In this document: one piece after another, positions 22,138-34,800 of the stretch
How positions within the stretch are numbered: position 1 is the first letter of the stretch
Layout: each line of letters opens with the position of its first letter
Assembly (NCBI GenBank): GCA_963576785.1
Contig: OY756139.1
Coordinates: 1,922,001 to 1,986,000 of the forward strand
Source: Chlorophyllum brunneum
Lineage: Eukaryota; Basidiomycota; Agaricomycetes; Agaricales; Agaricaceae
Length of the DNA stretch: 64,000 bases
Direction: 5' to 3'
Notes under the pieces: model-generated
Database searches by the model: none
The model's input: only the letters and a program-made list of their open reading frames with translations
Told to the model about the DNA's origin: nothing
Made by a program: the position numbers and the translations under genes

Positions 22138-24110
22138 AAGGGGGGTTATGAGGGGGGATGGGAGAGCGACGACGTCTGTCACGCACCTCTCAATAACGGG
22201 CTGTCAGCCAGGCCCGGTCATGTTTGTGGTTCCAGAAAGCACACTTCCTGGAATCAGTGGGATGCTCCTTCTTGCAGTTACAACAATGAGGAGGATGGGG
22301 GCACAGTTGACCAGAAGGGGTAGCAGGAACTGGAGGCATAGCCTTCAGTTGCGCCTTACAACACAGTGCAAAAGTGCAGTGGTTAGCACGAGAGTGCGCC
22401 CCACCACAGTCGGGACATGCAGGGCCATCGGCCTTGCACCAGGAGGAGGCATGGCCCCACTTGTAGCAGCAGGTGCACAACGACTTGTTGCAGCGAGGGT
22501 TAGCAGAGAGTATAATGCACTGCTTGTTCCCAAACATGATCTTCTTATTTAGAAGACCGAGGGCTCGGGTACCCCTCATGGAGTCCCAGATGTCAAAGAA
22601 TGCCATACATGAGTCAGATGTCTTGGAGTTGCGCACCAGCCTAGGGGGACCCTTAAGGCTGATAAGAGAAGCATGCACCGACGAGGTAAGAACCTCCTCG
22701 ACGTCTGCTGGGGTACACTGAACTCCGGCGGCAGAGTTCTTGAGATACGGGACGTTGACCACACGGAGGTACAACACCGAAGATGGGAGTCCAATCCAGA
22801 AGGGGGCTCCTGGAGGGGACAGACGTTCAACCAATGCCCTAAGGATCTCAATATCCTTGGTCATGGCGAGTTTGTTGGTGGCCATGGAGTAGCCATTGTA
22901 CGCGAGCGTGGCACCTTCCACGATCAGAGAGCTTCTCCCAGCCTTCAACGCCTTACAAGCCTGCTGGGTAAGAGTATGGAGACCAGCCAAGGCATTCGAC
23001 TTGTCTTCATAGGAAACTAGGACCTGCTTTCGCGATGGCCCAGGAATCATGAACACTGGCTTCTTAGGGCAAGCATTTGACGAGGGAGATTGCTTTGCAC
23101 CCTCAGCTTGCAAATGAAAACTGAGGAGCTGCTCTGCAGAGAGATGGGGGAAGGCCGCTTTCAACGCAGAGAGCGGTTCTACCTCAGGTTTGGATGACGC
23201 CAGTTGTTTCACTGCAGCCGAGTAAGCCTTCTGTCCTGGCTTGGGCTTCGAAGCGATAATAGAGGGAGGAGGTCCAGAGGGCCTCTCGTAGGGGACCTGA
23301 GGCTTTGTAGGGGCCTTAACAGGTCGGACAGGCGCCTTTCCCTTGGGGTCCATGCACGGGCGTTTGACCGGAGTCTTCTCTGGATCCATAAGATCGTCCT
23401 CCTCCTGCACAGAAGCTCTGCACTGGGGGGGGGCAAGGATAGAAGGTCCTGGTACCCTGGGGGGGGTAGCCGGGGGCCTATAAGTCACCACTGGGAGAGC
23501 AGGAAATGCCGAAGCGATTGAGTCCCTCAGGGAGAGAGAGTCACTCGCCCCTGTGTAGGTTTCATGCCACATGGGGGAGGATGCGACCGTCTGGACTATC
23601 TCGGATAGTTGAGAGGCGATGGGATGGAAGGACAGAGCGTCCTCCTGAGGGATGAGATGTGCTGTCTTCATGAAGTCGGCCACAATCTCGAGCAACCGTT
23701 GGATCGCATCAGCATCCTCTCTGGCACTAATATTAATGCCCAGGATAGAGAGGGGGGTGGCGGTAGGCTCCTCCTGGTTGTCCTGTTCCATGTCCTCCGG
23801 AGAGGCGGGAGGAGAGGAAGATGGGGGGAGGGATGAAGCTCTAGCTTCTGCACCAGGAGCTGGGATAGGTCGAGAGGGGGTTGGGGACCCATGTCGCGAT
23901 GGAGTGCATCCCCTCTGCTGAAGGGGAACTGTGGGGGCATAGGTATCCCTGGTACTGCTACCGTAGGGGGGGATACCCAGAGAGTAAGGGCCTGGGGTGG
24001 ACCTGGGGGGGGGGACTGGCTGCTGCCTCGAAGGCAGTGGCCATGTCGTCGTCGTCTGAGGAGGCCTCGTGATGGGCGCTCATCCTCCTCCTCGAACTGC
24101 GAGTAGGCAT
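22130..24110 (-). pseudogene. LINE B2 ORF1 (Pro-rich, three Cys/His knuckles), broken
   Basis: It starts at ATG 24110 (MPTRSSRRR) as in B1. A run of ten Gs near 24005 has one base more than B1 and shifts the frame; from there it is open again (MEQDNQEEP at 23791) until a premature TGA at 22190-22192, where B1 has CGA. The nominal stop would be at 22130-22132. Near the C-terminus it has CTCCYKWGHASSWC, CPDCGGAH and CNCKKEHPTDSRKC knuckles, the first with a changed residue context. The role is presumed nucleic-acid binding in the LINE RNP. Confidence 0.88.
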
Positions 24111-24236
24111 GGGGGCTAGGGGCCCGTACGGAAATCCGTGCTAAGAGCGCTCACTGTCTTGGACATGTAGGACGTTAAGAGTGTCGATGAAGGGGTGATC
24201 ACGTGATCGACAGGTGGGAGTTCCGGGAAAAGAAGC

Positions 24237-24745
24237 AATGTGGGCTAAAGGTCTCAAGACAAGCATGGTTGCTTCTGACATTGTTCTTTCCCTCTGTGAA
24301 CCATGAGATGCTCATGGCCATACTCACCAAGCAGGGGTTCCCACTTAATGTGAGGACCTTCTTTGCTTCATATTTGGTGGGCCATTCTACTGTTTATACA
24401 TGGAACGGCTTCTCCTCTGAGCTCTGGGGTGCAGATGTGGGCATCGGACAGGGCTCTGCCCTGTCCCTGGTCCTCTCTGGCCTCTATATTGCCCCTCTTA
24501 TGAAGGTCTTTGACTTACGGATTACTTCTCCTGGGAGTACTCTGTTGTCATATGTCAATGATGGTACCATCATCACCCAGGCTAAGACCTGGGATGAGAA
24601 CTTGGACACTCTCAAGGGGGTGTATATTGTTCTCTTCAATCTCTTTGTAGCATTTGCACTTGTCATGGAGCATAACAAGTCCAAGCTTTTCCACTTCTCC
24701 AGGAAACCTGGAGACATCAATTCCCCCCTTGACCTGGGCTTTGGT
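24237..24745 (+). pseudogene. LINE B RT fragment, sense
   Basis: Sense B sequence from just before RT motif A to shortly after motif C. A small deletion removes part of motif A; motif B is VGIGQGSALS-like and motif C is YVND. It starts directly at the 5' end of antisense B2 and passes at 24745/24746 into module M. It looks like the 5'-most piece of a multi-part sense chain (B-M-A-B). Confidence 0.8.
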
Positions 24746-25027
24746 CCCCCCACCAGTGTTGCCATGCCTTTGGAAACCCCTCTGGGGGTAGCACCTGGTC
24801 GTTAGTAGGGATATGCCAAACTCCAGGGCACAGGCGGGTTTGGGTTGACTCGGGGAAACTCGGGTTGATTGGCGCCTGTTCCGCAGAATGCTTAAGTAAT
24901 CCGTTCCGCAGGTTGCTTAGGTAATCCAATGTGAACACCACCCTGGTAGCGCCCCCTGCAAGACAGAGATCCCCACCAGTATTAGCACGCAGATCTGCGC
25001 CCAAAGACAAGTCGCCTCCTCTGGGGG
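24746..25027 (+). repeat. module M copy #3, first part
   Basis: It corresponds to M positions from about 592 (matching 4412 onward in copy #1) and is interrupted by antisense M-A chimera #2. The last 14 bases (GCCTCCTCTGGGGG, 25014-25027) are the target-site duplication, repeated at 26953-26966. The 25-bp tandem units are present here in their clearest form. There is no ORF of note. Confidence 0.8.
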
Positions 25028-25328
25028 TTTTTTTTTTTTTTTTTAAATCAACATGTTTAAGGTGGTGCGCAATCGCAGTCCACCTGTATCTACTATGACA
25101 TGCAGAGTACAGAGAGTAGTTTACGAAGATAGGCTCTCCCCTGGCTGAACTAGACCGCCGACAGGCGGTCTGGGTGAACGGTCGCGGAGACACGCATGGA
25201 TGCATGAATCCTAGACCAGATATGCGGAGCGACCCCTTGCCTCCTCTCCCTAAGGAGAGTATGTGTCAATTCGCAATTAACTTCTACACATGCCAGAGAT
25301 GTGGGAAGCTAGCAGGGGTCGCGCCACG

Positions 25329-25518
25329 TTATCCAACTCCCGCAAGCAGTATGTTGGCCCTAAACGCGAATGCAGAAGGATTACGTTTAAGAAAATTAAC
25401 CAGCTGGTCAAGAGAGACCGGCAGGCCATGACGCCTCTTGTACAATGGACAAGAGCACAAGATATGAGTGCGGGTTTCCAGAGGAGCCCCATACTCGCAG
25501 CCAACGGGCTCTAGAGGA
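25329..25518 (-). pseudogene. LINE A ORF2 C-terminal fragment
   Basis: On the minus strand it codes for PLEPVGCEYGAPLETRTHILCSC and the final residues to TAA (25329-25331). The first Cys pair of the Cys/His motif is changed (CEY). The A 3' UTR follows to the poly-T. Confidence 0.8.
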
Positions 25519-26950
25519 CCCATACACGGAGTCCCTTGCAGGCAAACTCCTAGCAGCCCAGAGACGGGGGTCTTGAGACGATATGTGCCTGTAGAACGCC
25601 CAGCATGTTCCCAGGCTCCCATATTGGTGTCACATCCGGCCATGTTGCGGAGACTTTGCCCCTCCCTCCTAAGAGGTAAAGCCTTTAGCTTGGGCAGACA
25701 CCCCGCTACTGAGAGAGCACGGTATCCCTGAGGACCGGCCCGCCATTCACTTGAGGCATCCTTCCTATGCGGTGCATGGACGGGATCTCACCGCATGACT
25801 GCATACATTGCCACCCCAAATCCAGACTACTTACGTGGTATCAACTTAAACGGTTACACTCCGTTGTTGGCGGAGACCCATCGACGGAGGATCTAGACCT
25901 CTCGAGCCGGGCCGCTCCTTCTCGGTAACTGGGCAGCTTTTTCCAGCGCGCTCCCAGTAAACAGCCCGCTACGGTCCACTAGTTGGGCAGGCAGAGGCTA
26001 CGAAGGCGTACCTCCAAGGCACAACCCCTGGACTAGCTTCCCGTTCCCCTGCAGCCACTTTCGCTATGCCCTACCCCCAGAGGAGGTGACTTGTCTTTGG
26101 GCACGGATCCACGTGCTAATACTGGCGGGGATCTCCGTCTCGCAGGGGGCGCTACCAGGGTGGTGTTCACATTGGATCACATAAGCAACCCGCAGAATGG
26201 GTTACTAAGCAATCTGCGGGACGAGTGCCAATCAACCCGAGTTTCTCTGTGTCAATCCGCACCCGCCCGGTGTCCTGGAGTTTGGCGTATCCCTACTAAC
26301 GACCAGGCGCTACCCCCAGAGGGGTTCCCGAAGGCATGGCAACACTGGTGGGGGGTGGCCTGTCCTTTCGGTTGGCTTGTTTTCACCTCCATACCCCCTG
26401 TTACCGTCCCTTATCCTTTCGGTCCCTTTTGGGTGCGATGGGGTGGCTTTTTTCAGCACACTCCCCACCGACGTGCAAGCACGATTAGGGGTAGGCCCGG
26501 ACGTCCATTGTCAGCCAGGATAACCCAGCCTCGAGATGCTAGCTGGACTTGAGCTGCAGCAGGGGTTAAAACCGCCATGCAAACCCTATACGGGACTACA
26601 ACTCCATTGGATTAATAGAAGGGCCACCACCACTGGCGACCCAGTGAGTGCAAGCGAGCGAGGTGGCCAGTATCCCAGCCTTTAAGACCCTTTACCAAGG
26701 GGCCGCCTCGTCGATCTGTGCGTATAGGCGTCAGTCAGATGAATGGTGGGGATATACCCACCTTTAATCGCCTTTACCAAGGGCGCACCGCCCATTGACC
26801 AAGTAACGTTGCCACATGGACCGCCCCCCTACAGCCAGCGAAGGCTCAGAAAAGACCCAGGCCCATGAGAGAGAGCCCAGGAGATAAAAGGTGCGATGGG
26901 GAAAGGAAGTGGAAAAAGTGATGGTGGTGGTAACAAGTCAAGGAGCGATG
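25519..26950 (-). repeat. module M, full-length non-coding copy #2 (about 1432 bp)
   Basis: On the minus strand it starts CATCGCTCCTTGAC (two more bases, CA, lie before it) and ends CTCCGTGTATGGG at the A junction. Both ends agree with copy #1 apart from transitions. The internal GGAGCATGCTGAAAAAAGCC-like and hairpin segments recur with substitutions, showing the copies have diverged. No coding potential is evident. Confidence 0.78.
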
Positions 26951-26966
26951 TGGCCTCCTCTGGGGG

Positions 26967-27524
26967 TAGGGCATAGCAAAAGCGGCTGCGGGGGAACGGG
27001 AAGCTAGTCCAGGGGTCGTGCCTTGGAGGTACACCTTTGTGGCCTCTGCCTGCCCAACTAGTGGATTGTAGCAGGCCGTTTACTGGGAGCGCGCTGAAAA
27101 AAGCCGCCTGGTTACTGAGAAGGAGCGGCCCGGCTCGAGAGGTCAAAATCCTCTGTTGGTGGGTCCCCGTGAAGATCGGGGTGTACCCATTTGAGTTGTT
27201 ACCACGCGAGAGGTCTGGTTTTGGGGTGGTGGCATGTGCAGTCAAGCAGTGAGATCCCATGCGTGCACCATATAGGAAGGATGCCTCAAGCGAACGGCAG
27301 GCCAGTCCTCAGGAATACCATGCTCTCTCAGTAGCGGGGTGTTCGCCCAAGCTAAAGGCTTTACCTCTTAGGAGGGAGGGGCAAAGTCCCCGCAACATGG
27401 CCGGATGCGATACCAATATGGGAGCCTGGGAACATGCTGGGCATTCTACAGGCATATGACATCTCAAGACCCCCATCTCTGGGCCTCTAGGAGCTTTATT
27501 CCCTCAAGAGGCTCTGTATGCGGG
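26967..27524 (+). repeat. module M copy #3, second part, to the fixed M 3' end
   Basis: This is the continuation of the M copy interrupted at 25027, collinear with copy #1 (GGGTAGGGCATAGC onward). It ends CTCTGTATGCGGG at 27524, the same 3' end as the other copies, and is fused to LINE A at AACGCCCAAGG. Confidence 0.82.
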
Positions 27525-29712
27525 AACGCCCAAGGTGTTCAGGCCCATTGTGCTCCTGAACACCTTTGGTAAGCTCATCGAGAAAATGATCTCGAATCGC
27601 CTCCAGTTTGACTCTGTCAAACATGGAGTATTTCATCCCAATCAGCTCGGTGGTATCCGTCAGAGGTCCACTGATGATGCTGGGATGCTCCTAACCCACA
27701 TCATTTGCGCGGGGTGGGCCAAGGGCCTCAAGACTAGCATTGTCGCATTTGACATCGCTCAGTTCTTTCCTTCGCTCAACCACAGTATGTTGTTGGCTAT
27801 TTTACAGAAGCAAGGATTCAACCCCTGTGTGGGTAGATTCTTTGCCTCTTATCTAGTTGGCCGCTCTACGCAGTATGCATGGGGAGACCATAAGTCTGAT
27901 CTCAGACAGGCAGATGTTGGGGTAGGTCAGGGCTCTTCGCTCTCCCCTGTCCTCTCCGGCCTCTATCTTGCCCCCTTCATGAAGCTTTATGATAGGGAGG
28001 CGATCGCTCTTGGGAGTACCTTGCTCTCATATGTCGACGATGGCCTGGCCATCACCCAAGCAAAAACTTGGGAACCTAATTTGGTATGCCTTAAGCAGGC
28101 ATACCAGATTATATATTGCTTGACTACTTCGTTTGGGCTTGCCGTCGAGCATGACAAGTCTGAAGTGTTTCATTTCTCCTGTAAACGGGGAGATGACAAC
28201 CCACTGCTGGATTTGGGGTATGCTCCCCATACCGGCAATACTCCACTACGCCCTAAGACCCATTGGAGGTACTTGGGGTTTTTTCTTCGATCACACTCTT
28301 ACGTTTAAAGAGCATGTTCGGCATTAAGCTACCAAGTCTTTGTCCACAGTCAAGGCCATGGGCATGCTTGGTAACTCTTCATGAGGTCTTCTTCCTGCTT
28401 AGAAGAGGACCCTTTATCGCTCATGTGTAGTGCCTATTGCTACATATGGGTTTTATTTGTGGTTTTATGAGGGTGCCCATAACAAGGCCCTCCTGAAACA
28501 ACTCAACACTATGCAGCACAAGGCTGCATTGTGGATCACTGGTGCATTCCGCACCAGCCCTACCAGAGGAGCGGAGGCCTTGGCTGGCCTCATCCCCATC
28601 CATCTTCATCTCAAGAAACTGGCTACCCGTGCTGTCCACAGGGTTGCCACACTTTCTGAGAATCACCCTGTCTGCTCCATTATGGGGCGTCAGTACGTAG
28701 GAGGATGTGTTCCACACCCCAGATCGATCGCCCTCATGACTCCTGCGCAGGTGGTCAAGGTCAAGGGGCCAGCCACAGAGGCAAACTCTCGTTTGCCAGA
28801 CGTAACGGAGATATTCGAGCCGTTTGTACTCGAAGCGTTGCCGGGTTCTCATCTCCTGGACTGCTATGCGGCTCAGGTGACCTACAAGACGTATGACACC
28901 TTGCTCAGTAGAAACCCTGTGGGTCGTCAGGTGGATTTGCTCAACGATACCCTCTGTGAGTATCATGAGGATAGACAGGTTGTCTACGCAGCGACAGACG
29001 CAAGTCTGCCGCTGGTTGGGGACCACCAGGCAGTTTCGGCTGCCCACATTTACAGGGGAACATGGTTGCTTCGTGCGACGTGTCACCCAGCTGGCAAGGT
29101 TACAGCCCCGGATGCTGAACTTTTTGCCATTCGTATGGCTTTGGGAACTGCTGCGGCAGTTTCTGAGGCTGTACATATTGCGGTCTTTACGGACTCGATT
29201 GGTTCCGCCAAGTGAGCTCTTGACCCGTCCGTACATTCTGGCCAGGAACATTCCCTGGCTGTTTGTCGTCTCTTGTTGGAGTGGTTCAGGGATTGTCCTG
29301 ACCGCTCCCTCACTTTCTGGTCCGTTCCGTCATCGGCAAAATGGTCCATACATTGCGATGTGCATGTATTTGCCACCAATCTACAAGTTGCTGCTGGACG
29401 TCATCCAGGGACATCTATTGATTCGCTGCGTAAAATCAATGTGGCAATGGTTCAGAAGGCCTGGAAAGTCATTTTCCAGGACTCTTCCTATCGCGGTTCA
29501 AACTTCCTTGCTCTCAAGGATAGTAAGAGCAAGCTTCTACAGCCGACATACCTCCATGGAGGTTCTTGGCTTCCTTTCTTTCCCTCTCAGTCCATCACGA
29601 CGAGAGCAAATCATGCCATTCTCGGGCACACTCCAACTGGCAAGTACTGCTCCCAGTTTCATCCTCTAGAGCCTATTGGGCTCCTCTGGAGACTCGCACT
29701 CACATCTTGTTG
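27525..29712 (+). pseudogene. LINE A ORF2 fragment (RT to C-terminus)
   Basis: It begins at the FRPIVLLN block of RT and includes motif A (FDIAQFFPSLNH), motif B (VGVGQGSSLS), motif C (YVDD intact), RNase H (TDAS, DAELFAI, FTDSIGSAK) and most of the C-terminal region. It is broken by an extra base near 28275, and by stops near 28324, 28383 and 29214, several of them CGA to TGA. At about 29712 it is interrupted by full-length A1; beyond A1 it is not LINE A but a LINE B 3' end that follows. Confidence 0.86.
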
Positions 29713-29838
29713 CACACTTCTTGATTTGGTACTTCCACCAGTAAACAAGCGTAAACAAATTGTCCTCATCGTCTTATCCATTGTACTCGCTTGTTTCGGT
29801 GTCCTAGTTTACTAGGAATACACCCGCGGCCATTCCGC

Positions 29839-31802
29839 ATGTCATCGCAACACCCATTCGGTGGGGGGACCGGGCGCCAAGTCCCTGAGTCCCCCGACAC
29901 CCTCGACACCATCCGCAGGTCCTCAACAGGGCCCATCCGTCGTCAGCGCGAATCTAGCCGTTCTAGAGGACCGCCAGACATTCTCCGAACTCCCACCAGT
30001 AGGAGAGGTTCACGCAACCCTTCACGCGCAGCCTCGCCGTCGCCTGGGCCCGCTGTGGAGGATTTTGGCGAGTTAGGAGGGTTCGACAAAGATCCCTTGA
30101 CTCCCCCTCGGGGCCCTACCCCCAGCGCACCCAGCCCTGCGCCATCCTCCTCCAGCTCCTCGTCCCCGTACTCCTGCCATCTTCTGAACACTGCTGAAAG
30201 TGTTGCAGGGGACCTCGAAGCGGCCTCGGACTCGCTGGACCTCATCTCCACCTTCCTTAACAAGATGGTGGAGAATATCGACTGGACTACCCTCCCAGGT
30301 AAGTCTGTGTACCCCCTTGCGCGATCGATTATTCGGTTGTGCAAGGCTATCGATAACAGTGGATGGTCCACTGTCGAGCTTGGCTTCGGGATGCCTACCA
30401 TTGGTACCGTCCTGAGCGCATCTATGGGCCTGGCCCCCGCTGCTTCCGCTCCTCTGCCTCCTGCTCCTTGTACTCCTCCAGTACCAAGGACTCGAGTTAC
30501 TCCCTGGCCCCCCCAGGCTGGGCCTCCCCCCCAGGATCCAGACATTCCAATGCCTGGTCCGAAGGGTGCTCCGAGCGGTCCTCGCTCTGCTGGGGTCGGA
30601 CCGTCTCCTCTCGCGGGCAAAGGGACCTACCAGCATAAGCCGGTGGCTCCCCCTGCTCCCGCTACTTCAGCTGCCAAATCGGGGAACAAGAGAACGTTCT
30701 CCGCGGTGGCTAAGGAGCCTGCTCCCCAACCGAAAGGGAAGGGGAAGGCTACTACGGCGTCGGGTACCGTTGTGCAGCTTGCACAAATGTTCCCCTCGCT
30801 TCCTCCGGACAGGATTCTCGCCATGGGCGAGCAAGCCTCTCCCCCTAAGTCCAAGGCTTCTAAGAAGAGGCCCAGGATGACCACCACTGGCCCCTCACGG
30901 CGCCAGTTGATTGTTGACTTCGAGGTTACCCCCGATGTCTCCTCTTTCCACCTCGAGACCATGGTTAACCGTGGTTTTGTGGATTCACGCCTTCATATCC
31001 GAGTAGAGTCTACCTCTGCTGAGTATGGGGGTTTGCTCTGCGTACCAACGCTGTCCCCACCCCTGCTGACCTTGAGGTCGCCAGGACGTGGATCTCGAAG
31101 GCCCTCCCTCAGGGAACTGTATTTACAGTTGGCCTTCCTCAGTCGAAGTCCTACCTCAAGGTCATCGACGTCCCCTTCTTTAGGATCGGCGAGACTTGCT
31201 GGTCCTCATTCGAGATCGAACAGATCATGAAACGCACAGTGTTTTCTGACCTCTTCACGTTAACGGGACCCCCCCGTATTTCGAGGAACTCCGAGGCGTC
31301 TGATACTGCCACGGTGTACTTCAACATTCACGACTCTCAGAAGGGTCAGCGGGTGAACCTCCTCCTCAGGAAATCGCTCCATATCGGTGGATACGCCTGT
31401 CCTATTAGGCCGTCCGCAGCCTCCCCGGGGGTGTCTCTGTGTAAGCGTTGCTTCCACTGGGGTCACCCCATTCAATTCTGCAAGGCGCAGGCCTTGAAAT
31501 GTCCGACCTGTGGTGGTCCTCATTGTGAGGAACATCACCAAACTCTTTGTGGGTGCTGCAAGGGTAACTCCAACGTACAGCCCCCCATCCCTCCCATACC
31601 GGCGGATGAGCCCTGTCCTCATACGCCGCATTGTCTCAACTGCCGGGGTCCCCACCATACGACCTCGAAGAAGTGTAAATTTTTTGATGCTCGGTTTGAA
31701 CCCGAGAAAATCAAGAAGTTCTATCGCGAGGTGAGTAACAACCGTCTTTGGCGGCGATCTCCCCTCATCAACCCTCGTACTCTACAGCTTGCCAATGAAT
31801 AG
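29839..31802 (+). pseudogene. LINE A1 ORF1, one frameshift
   Basis: The ATG at 29839 (MSSQHPF) is chosen because it is the first in-frame ATG after the short 5' UTR and is shared with A2. The protein would be about 654 aa. Its first third is rich in Pro, Ser and Arg. The middle holds FHLETMVNRGFVDSRLHIRVES, a conserved block I cannot name. The C-terminus has CKRCFHWGHPIQFC (C-x2-C-x4-H-x4-C), CPTCGGPH and CLNCRGPHHTTSKKC. One T is missing in a T run near 31033, shifting the frame; A2 is intact at that point. Presumed RNA-binding partner of ORF2. Confidence 0.9.
31795..31802 (+). promoter_or_regulatory. ORF1/ORF2 stop-start overlap (ATGAATAG) in A1
   Basis: The last five bases of the ORF2 ATGAATAG box include the ORF1 stop TAG; the two frames overlap by 8 bases. 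The same geometry is at 38592-38599 and 61121-61128 in other A copies and, as ATGTCTAG, in LINE B. Such overlaps are known in other LINEs to allow downstream translation by termination-reinitiation; that role here is inferred. Confidence 0.7.
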
Positions 31803-34800
31803 GCGACCTCTAGAATTATGAAGTCTCCGTGTGTACCAACAGAACTTAAATAAAAATTATGATTTATTGGACACTTTACTTGAGGACCTCAAAGATCTCT
31901 TTGATATTCTCTTTCTTCAAGAACCTCCCTGGCGGTTCATCAGATCCGCCCCCTCCACGACCTCTGTTGAGGGGGACGACGTTATTGGCGCCCCCAAGCA
32001 CCCCGAGTGGCTGTGCATGGTTCGGGCCCCGGAGCCTGGCTCTGACCCACGGGTTATGACATTTGTCCATAACCGGCTGTCTTCTCTGAGACCGTCCTAT
32101 CGGACGGATCTCATCAATCACCGTGACATCATGGTTCTCTCCCTATTTTTGGGGAATGAGACCCTGAATCTCATGAATGTTTACTCTGACTCGGAGCACA
32201 CGGCGATTCGGTTCCTGGCGGACCGGGCTGCTACTTTGCCCAAGCATGTCTATATGGGCGGCGACTTCAATTGCCATTCTGAGCTTTGGGACCCAAATTA
32301 TGGCTCCCACTCGGGTACCTCGCAGTCTCTGATCTCCATCGGGACAGACATTGGTCTAGACCTCGCCCTTCCGGTCGAGCCTGGGCCTACTCACATTCCA
32401 CACAATGAGGATCTTCGACCATCGGTCATTGATCTGGCATTTGTTCCATCAGACCTGTCTATTTCTCATAGACCCAGGTTGGATTACTCCCTTAGAGGTC
32501 CGTCAGACCACGTTCCGCTGGTTCTGACGCTTCCAGTCATTCCCACGATAGTGGAGACTCACAGGAAAACCCTGCCGCATGATGGTGGCGAAGAGGTAGC
32601 GCTCTTCCTCACTGATATTATCCGGGACCTCCGTGAAGTAGCTAGACTTCTGGATCCTACCACTACTGATGAGGTTGAAGCTGCGGTTTACGCCGTAGCG
32701 GAGGCCTTCTCCACCGCGTGGGAAGCCCACGCAGTAGACATCATGATCACTCGCCGCTCTAAACCCTGGTGGAACCAGGAATGCCGCGAAACTTTCGGGA
32801 GATATCGTGAGACTCGGTCCCACGATGACTACTCTGACTTTAGACGCGCTAAGAAGCGCGCCAAGCGCAACTTCTTTGATGCTCGCATCGAGGAGATTGC
32901 TTCTACGAACAAGCGACCGTGGGACCTTATGGAATGGGTCCAAAAGCGGAAGCTTCCACCCTGCGAGGCTATCCAATACAATGGAGAGCCATGTCATGCA
33001 CTCCCGGATCTCTGGGACGCACTTCACAATACCTACAACTCAGCTTCTGGCCGAGCTGTGGATATTTCTGTTCTTGATCCGCTGCCCAGCCTCACGGCTT
33101 GGGAGTGGGTCCGCTTTTCAGCCTTAGAGCTGATGGACGCCCTTAGCGCATGCTCGGGTGTGTCCGCCCCGGGGCCGGACCATGTAACATGGACCCACCT
33201 CAAGGAGATCACCAAGAACCCCGATGTCCTTCGGCTATTCATTGGGATAGCCAATGCCTGCATGAGTGTGGGTCATTGGCCATCCCATTTCAAGGAAAGC
33301 TTGTCAGTTATCATACCGAAGCCGGGCAAGCCATCCTATTCAACGCCCAAGGCGTTCAGGCCCATCGTGCTCCTGAACACTTTTGGTAAACTCATCGAGA
33401 AAATGATCTCGAATCGCCTCCAGTTTGATTCAGTCAAGCATGGAGTGTTTCATCCAAATCAGCTCGGTGGTATCCGTCAGAGGTCCACTGATGATGCTGG
33501 GATACTCCTAACCCACATCGTTTGCGCGGGGTGGGCCAAGGGCCTCAAGACTAGCGTTGTCGCTTTTGACATCGCTCAGTTCTTTCCTTCACTCAACCAC
33601 TCTATATTGTTGGCGATTTTACGGAAGCAAGGATTCAACCCCTGTGTGGGTAGATTCTTTGCCTCTTATTTGGTCGGCCGCTCTACGCGATATGCGTGGG
33701 GGGACCACAAGTCTGATCTCAGGCAGGCGGACATTGGGGTCGGTCAGGGCTCTTCGCTCTCTCCTGTCCTCTCCGGCCTCTATCTTGCCCCCTTCATGAA
33801 ACTTTATGATAGGGAGGCAATCGCTCTTGGGAGCACTTTGCTCTCATATGTCGACGATGGCCTTGTCATCGCCCAAGCTAAAACTTGGGAACCTAATTTG
33901 GTGTGTCTAAAGTAGGCGTACCAGATTATCTATCGCCTAACTACTTCGTTTGGGCTTGCCATTGAGCACGACAAGTCTGAAGTGTTTCATTTCTCCCGTA
34001 AACGGGGAGATGACAACCCACCGCTGGATCTGGGGTATGCTCCCCATACCGGCGATACTCCGCTTCGCCCTAAGACCCATTGGAGGTACTTGGGTTTCTT
34101 CTTCAATCGCGCTCTTACGTTTAAAGAGCATGTTCGGCATTACGCTACTAAGTCTCTGTCCACGGTCAAGGCCATGGGCATGCTTGGTAACTCTTCACGA
34201 GGCCTTTTTCCTTCCCAGAAGAGGACTCTGTACTGCTCATGCATAGTGCCCATCGCTACGTATGGGTTTCGACTTTGGTTTTATGAAGGTGCCCGTAACA
34301 AGGCCCTTCTGAAGCAACTTAACACTATGCAGCGCAAAGCTGCATTGTGGATCACTGGTGCATTTCGCACCAGCCCTACCGGAGGAGCTGAAGCCTTGGC
34401 TGGCCTCATCCCCATCCACCTTCATCTCAAGAAGCTGGCTGCCCGTGCTGTCCACAGGGTTGCTACACTTTCTGAGAATCACCCAGTTTGTTCCGTCATG
34501 GGGCGGCTGTATATAGGGGGTTGTGTTCCACACCCCAGATCAATTGCTCTCATGACCCCCGCCCAGGCGGGTAAGGTCAAGGGGCCAGTCATGGAGGCAA
34601 ACTCTCGCTTGCCAGACCTGACGGAGACGTTCGAGCCGTTTGCGCTCGTAGCGTCGCCAGGTTCTCGTCTCATGGACCGCTTTGCGGCCCAGGTGACTTA
34701 TAAAATGTATGATGCCTCGCTTGGTGGAAACCCTGCAGGTCGTCAGGTGGATTTGCTCAACGATACCCTTCGTGGGTATCGTGAGGATAGACAGGTTGTC

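Larger units (their letters stand above)
17731..24236 (-). mobile_element. full-length LINE B, copy B2, antisense (6506 bp)
   Basis: It runs from poly-T (17731-17749) to the B 5' end, whose first bases on the minus strand are GCTTCTTTTCCC, identical to the start of B1 at 46991. The length is close to B1 (6511 bp). Order on the minus strand: 5' UTR 24236-24111, ORF1, ORF2, 3' UTR 18280-17750. Left flank is LINE A; right flank is sense LINE B, and no clear target-site duplication links them. Both ORFs are decayed. Confidence 0.93.
25028..26952 (-). mobile_element. M-A chimera #2, antisense, inside module M
   Basis: Poly-T (25028-25044), antisense A 3' UTR and ORF2 C-terminus (to 25518), then antisense module M (25519-26950) form one unit flanked by GCCTCCTCTGGGGG (25014-25027 and 26953-26966). 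Here LINE A was truncated only about 190 codon-bases before its ORF2 stop (junction at the TCCTCTAGAGCC site). A chimera thus landed inside another copy of its own M module. Confidence 0.85.

Noticed and set aside
24203..24805. A 200-codon gene beginning in the LINE B2 5' UTR
   Set aside because: The frame only reads from antisense B2 5' UTR into a decayed RT fragment and then module M; it is a junction artefact.
31030..31040. Programmed frameshift within ORF1 of LINE A
   Set aside because: A1 and A2 are shifted at different homopolymers, each by one base, and each is in frame where the other is broken, so these are random lesions or sequencing errors.
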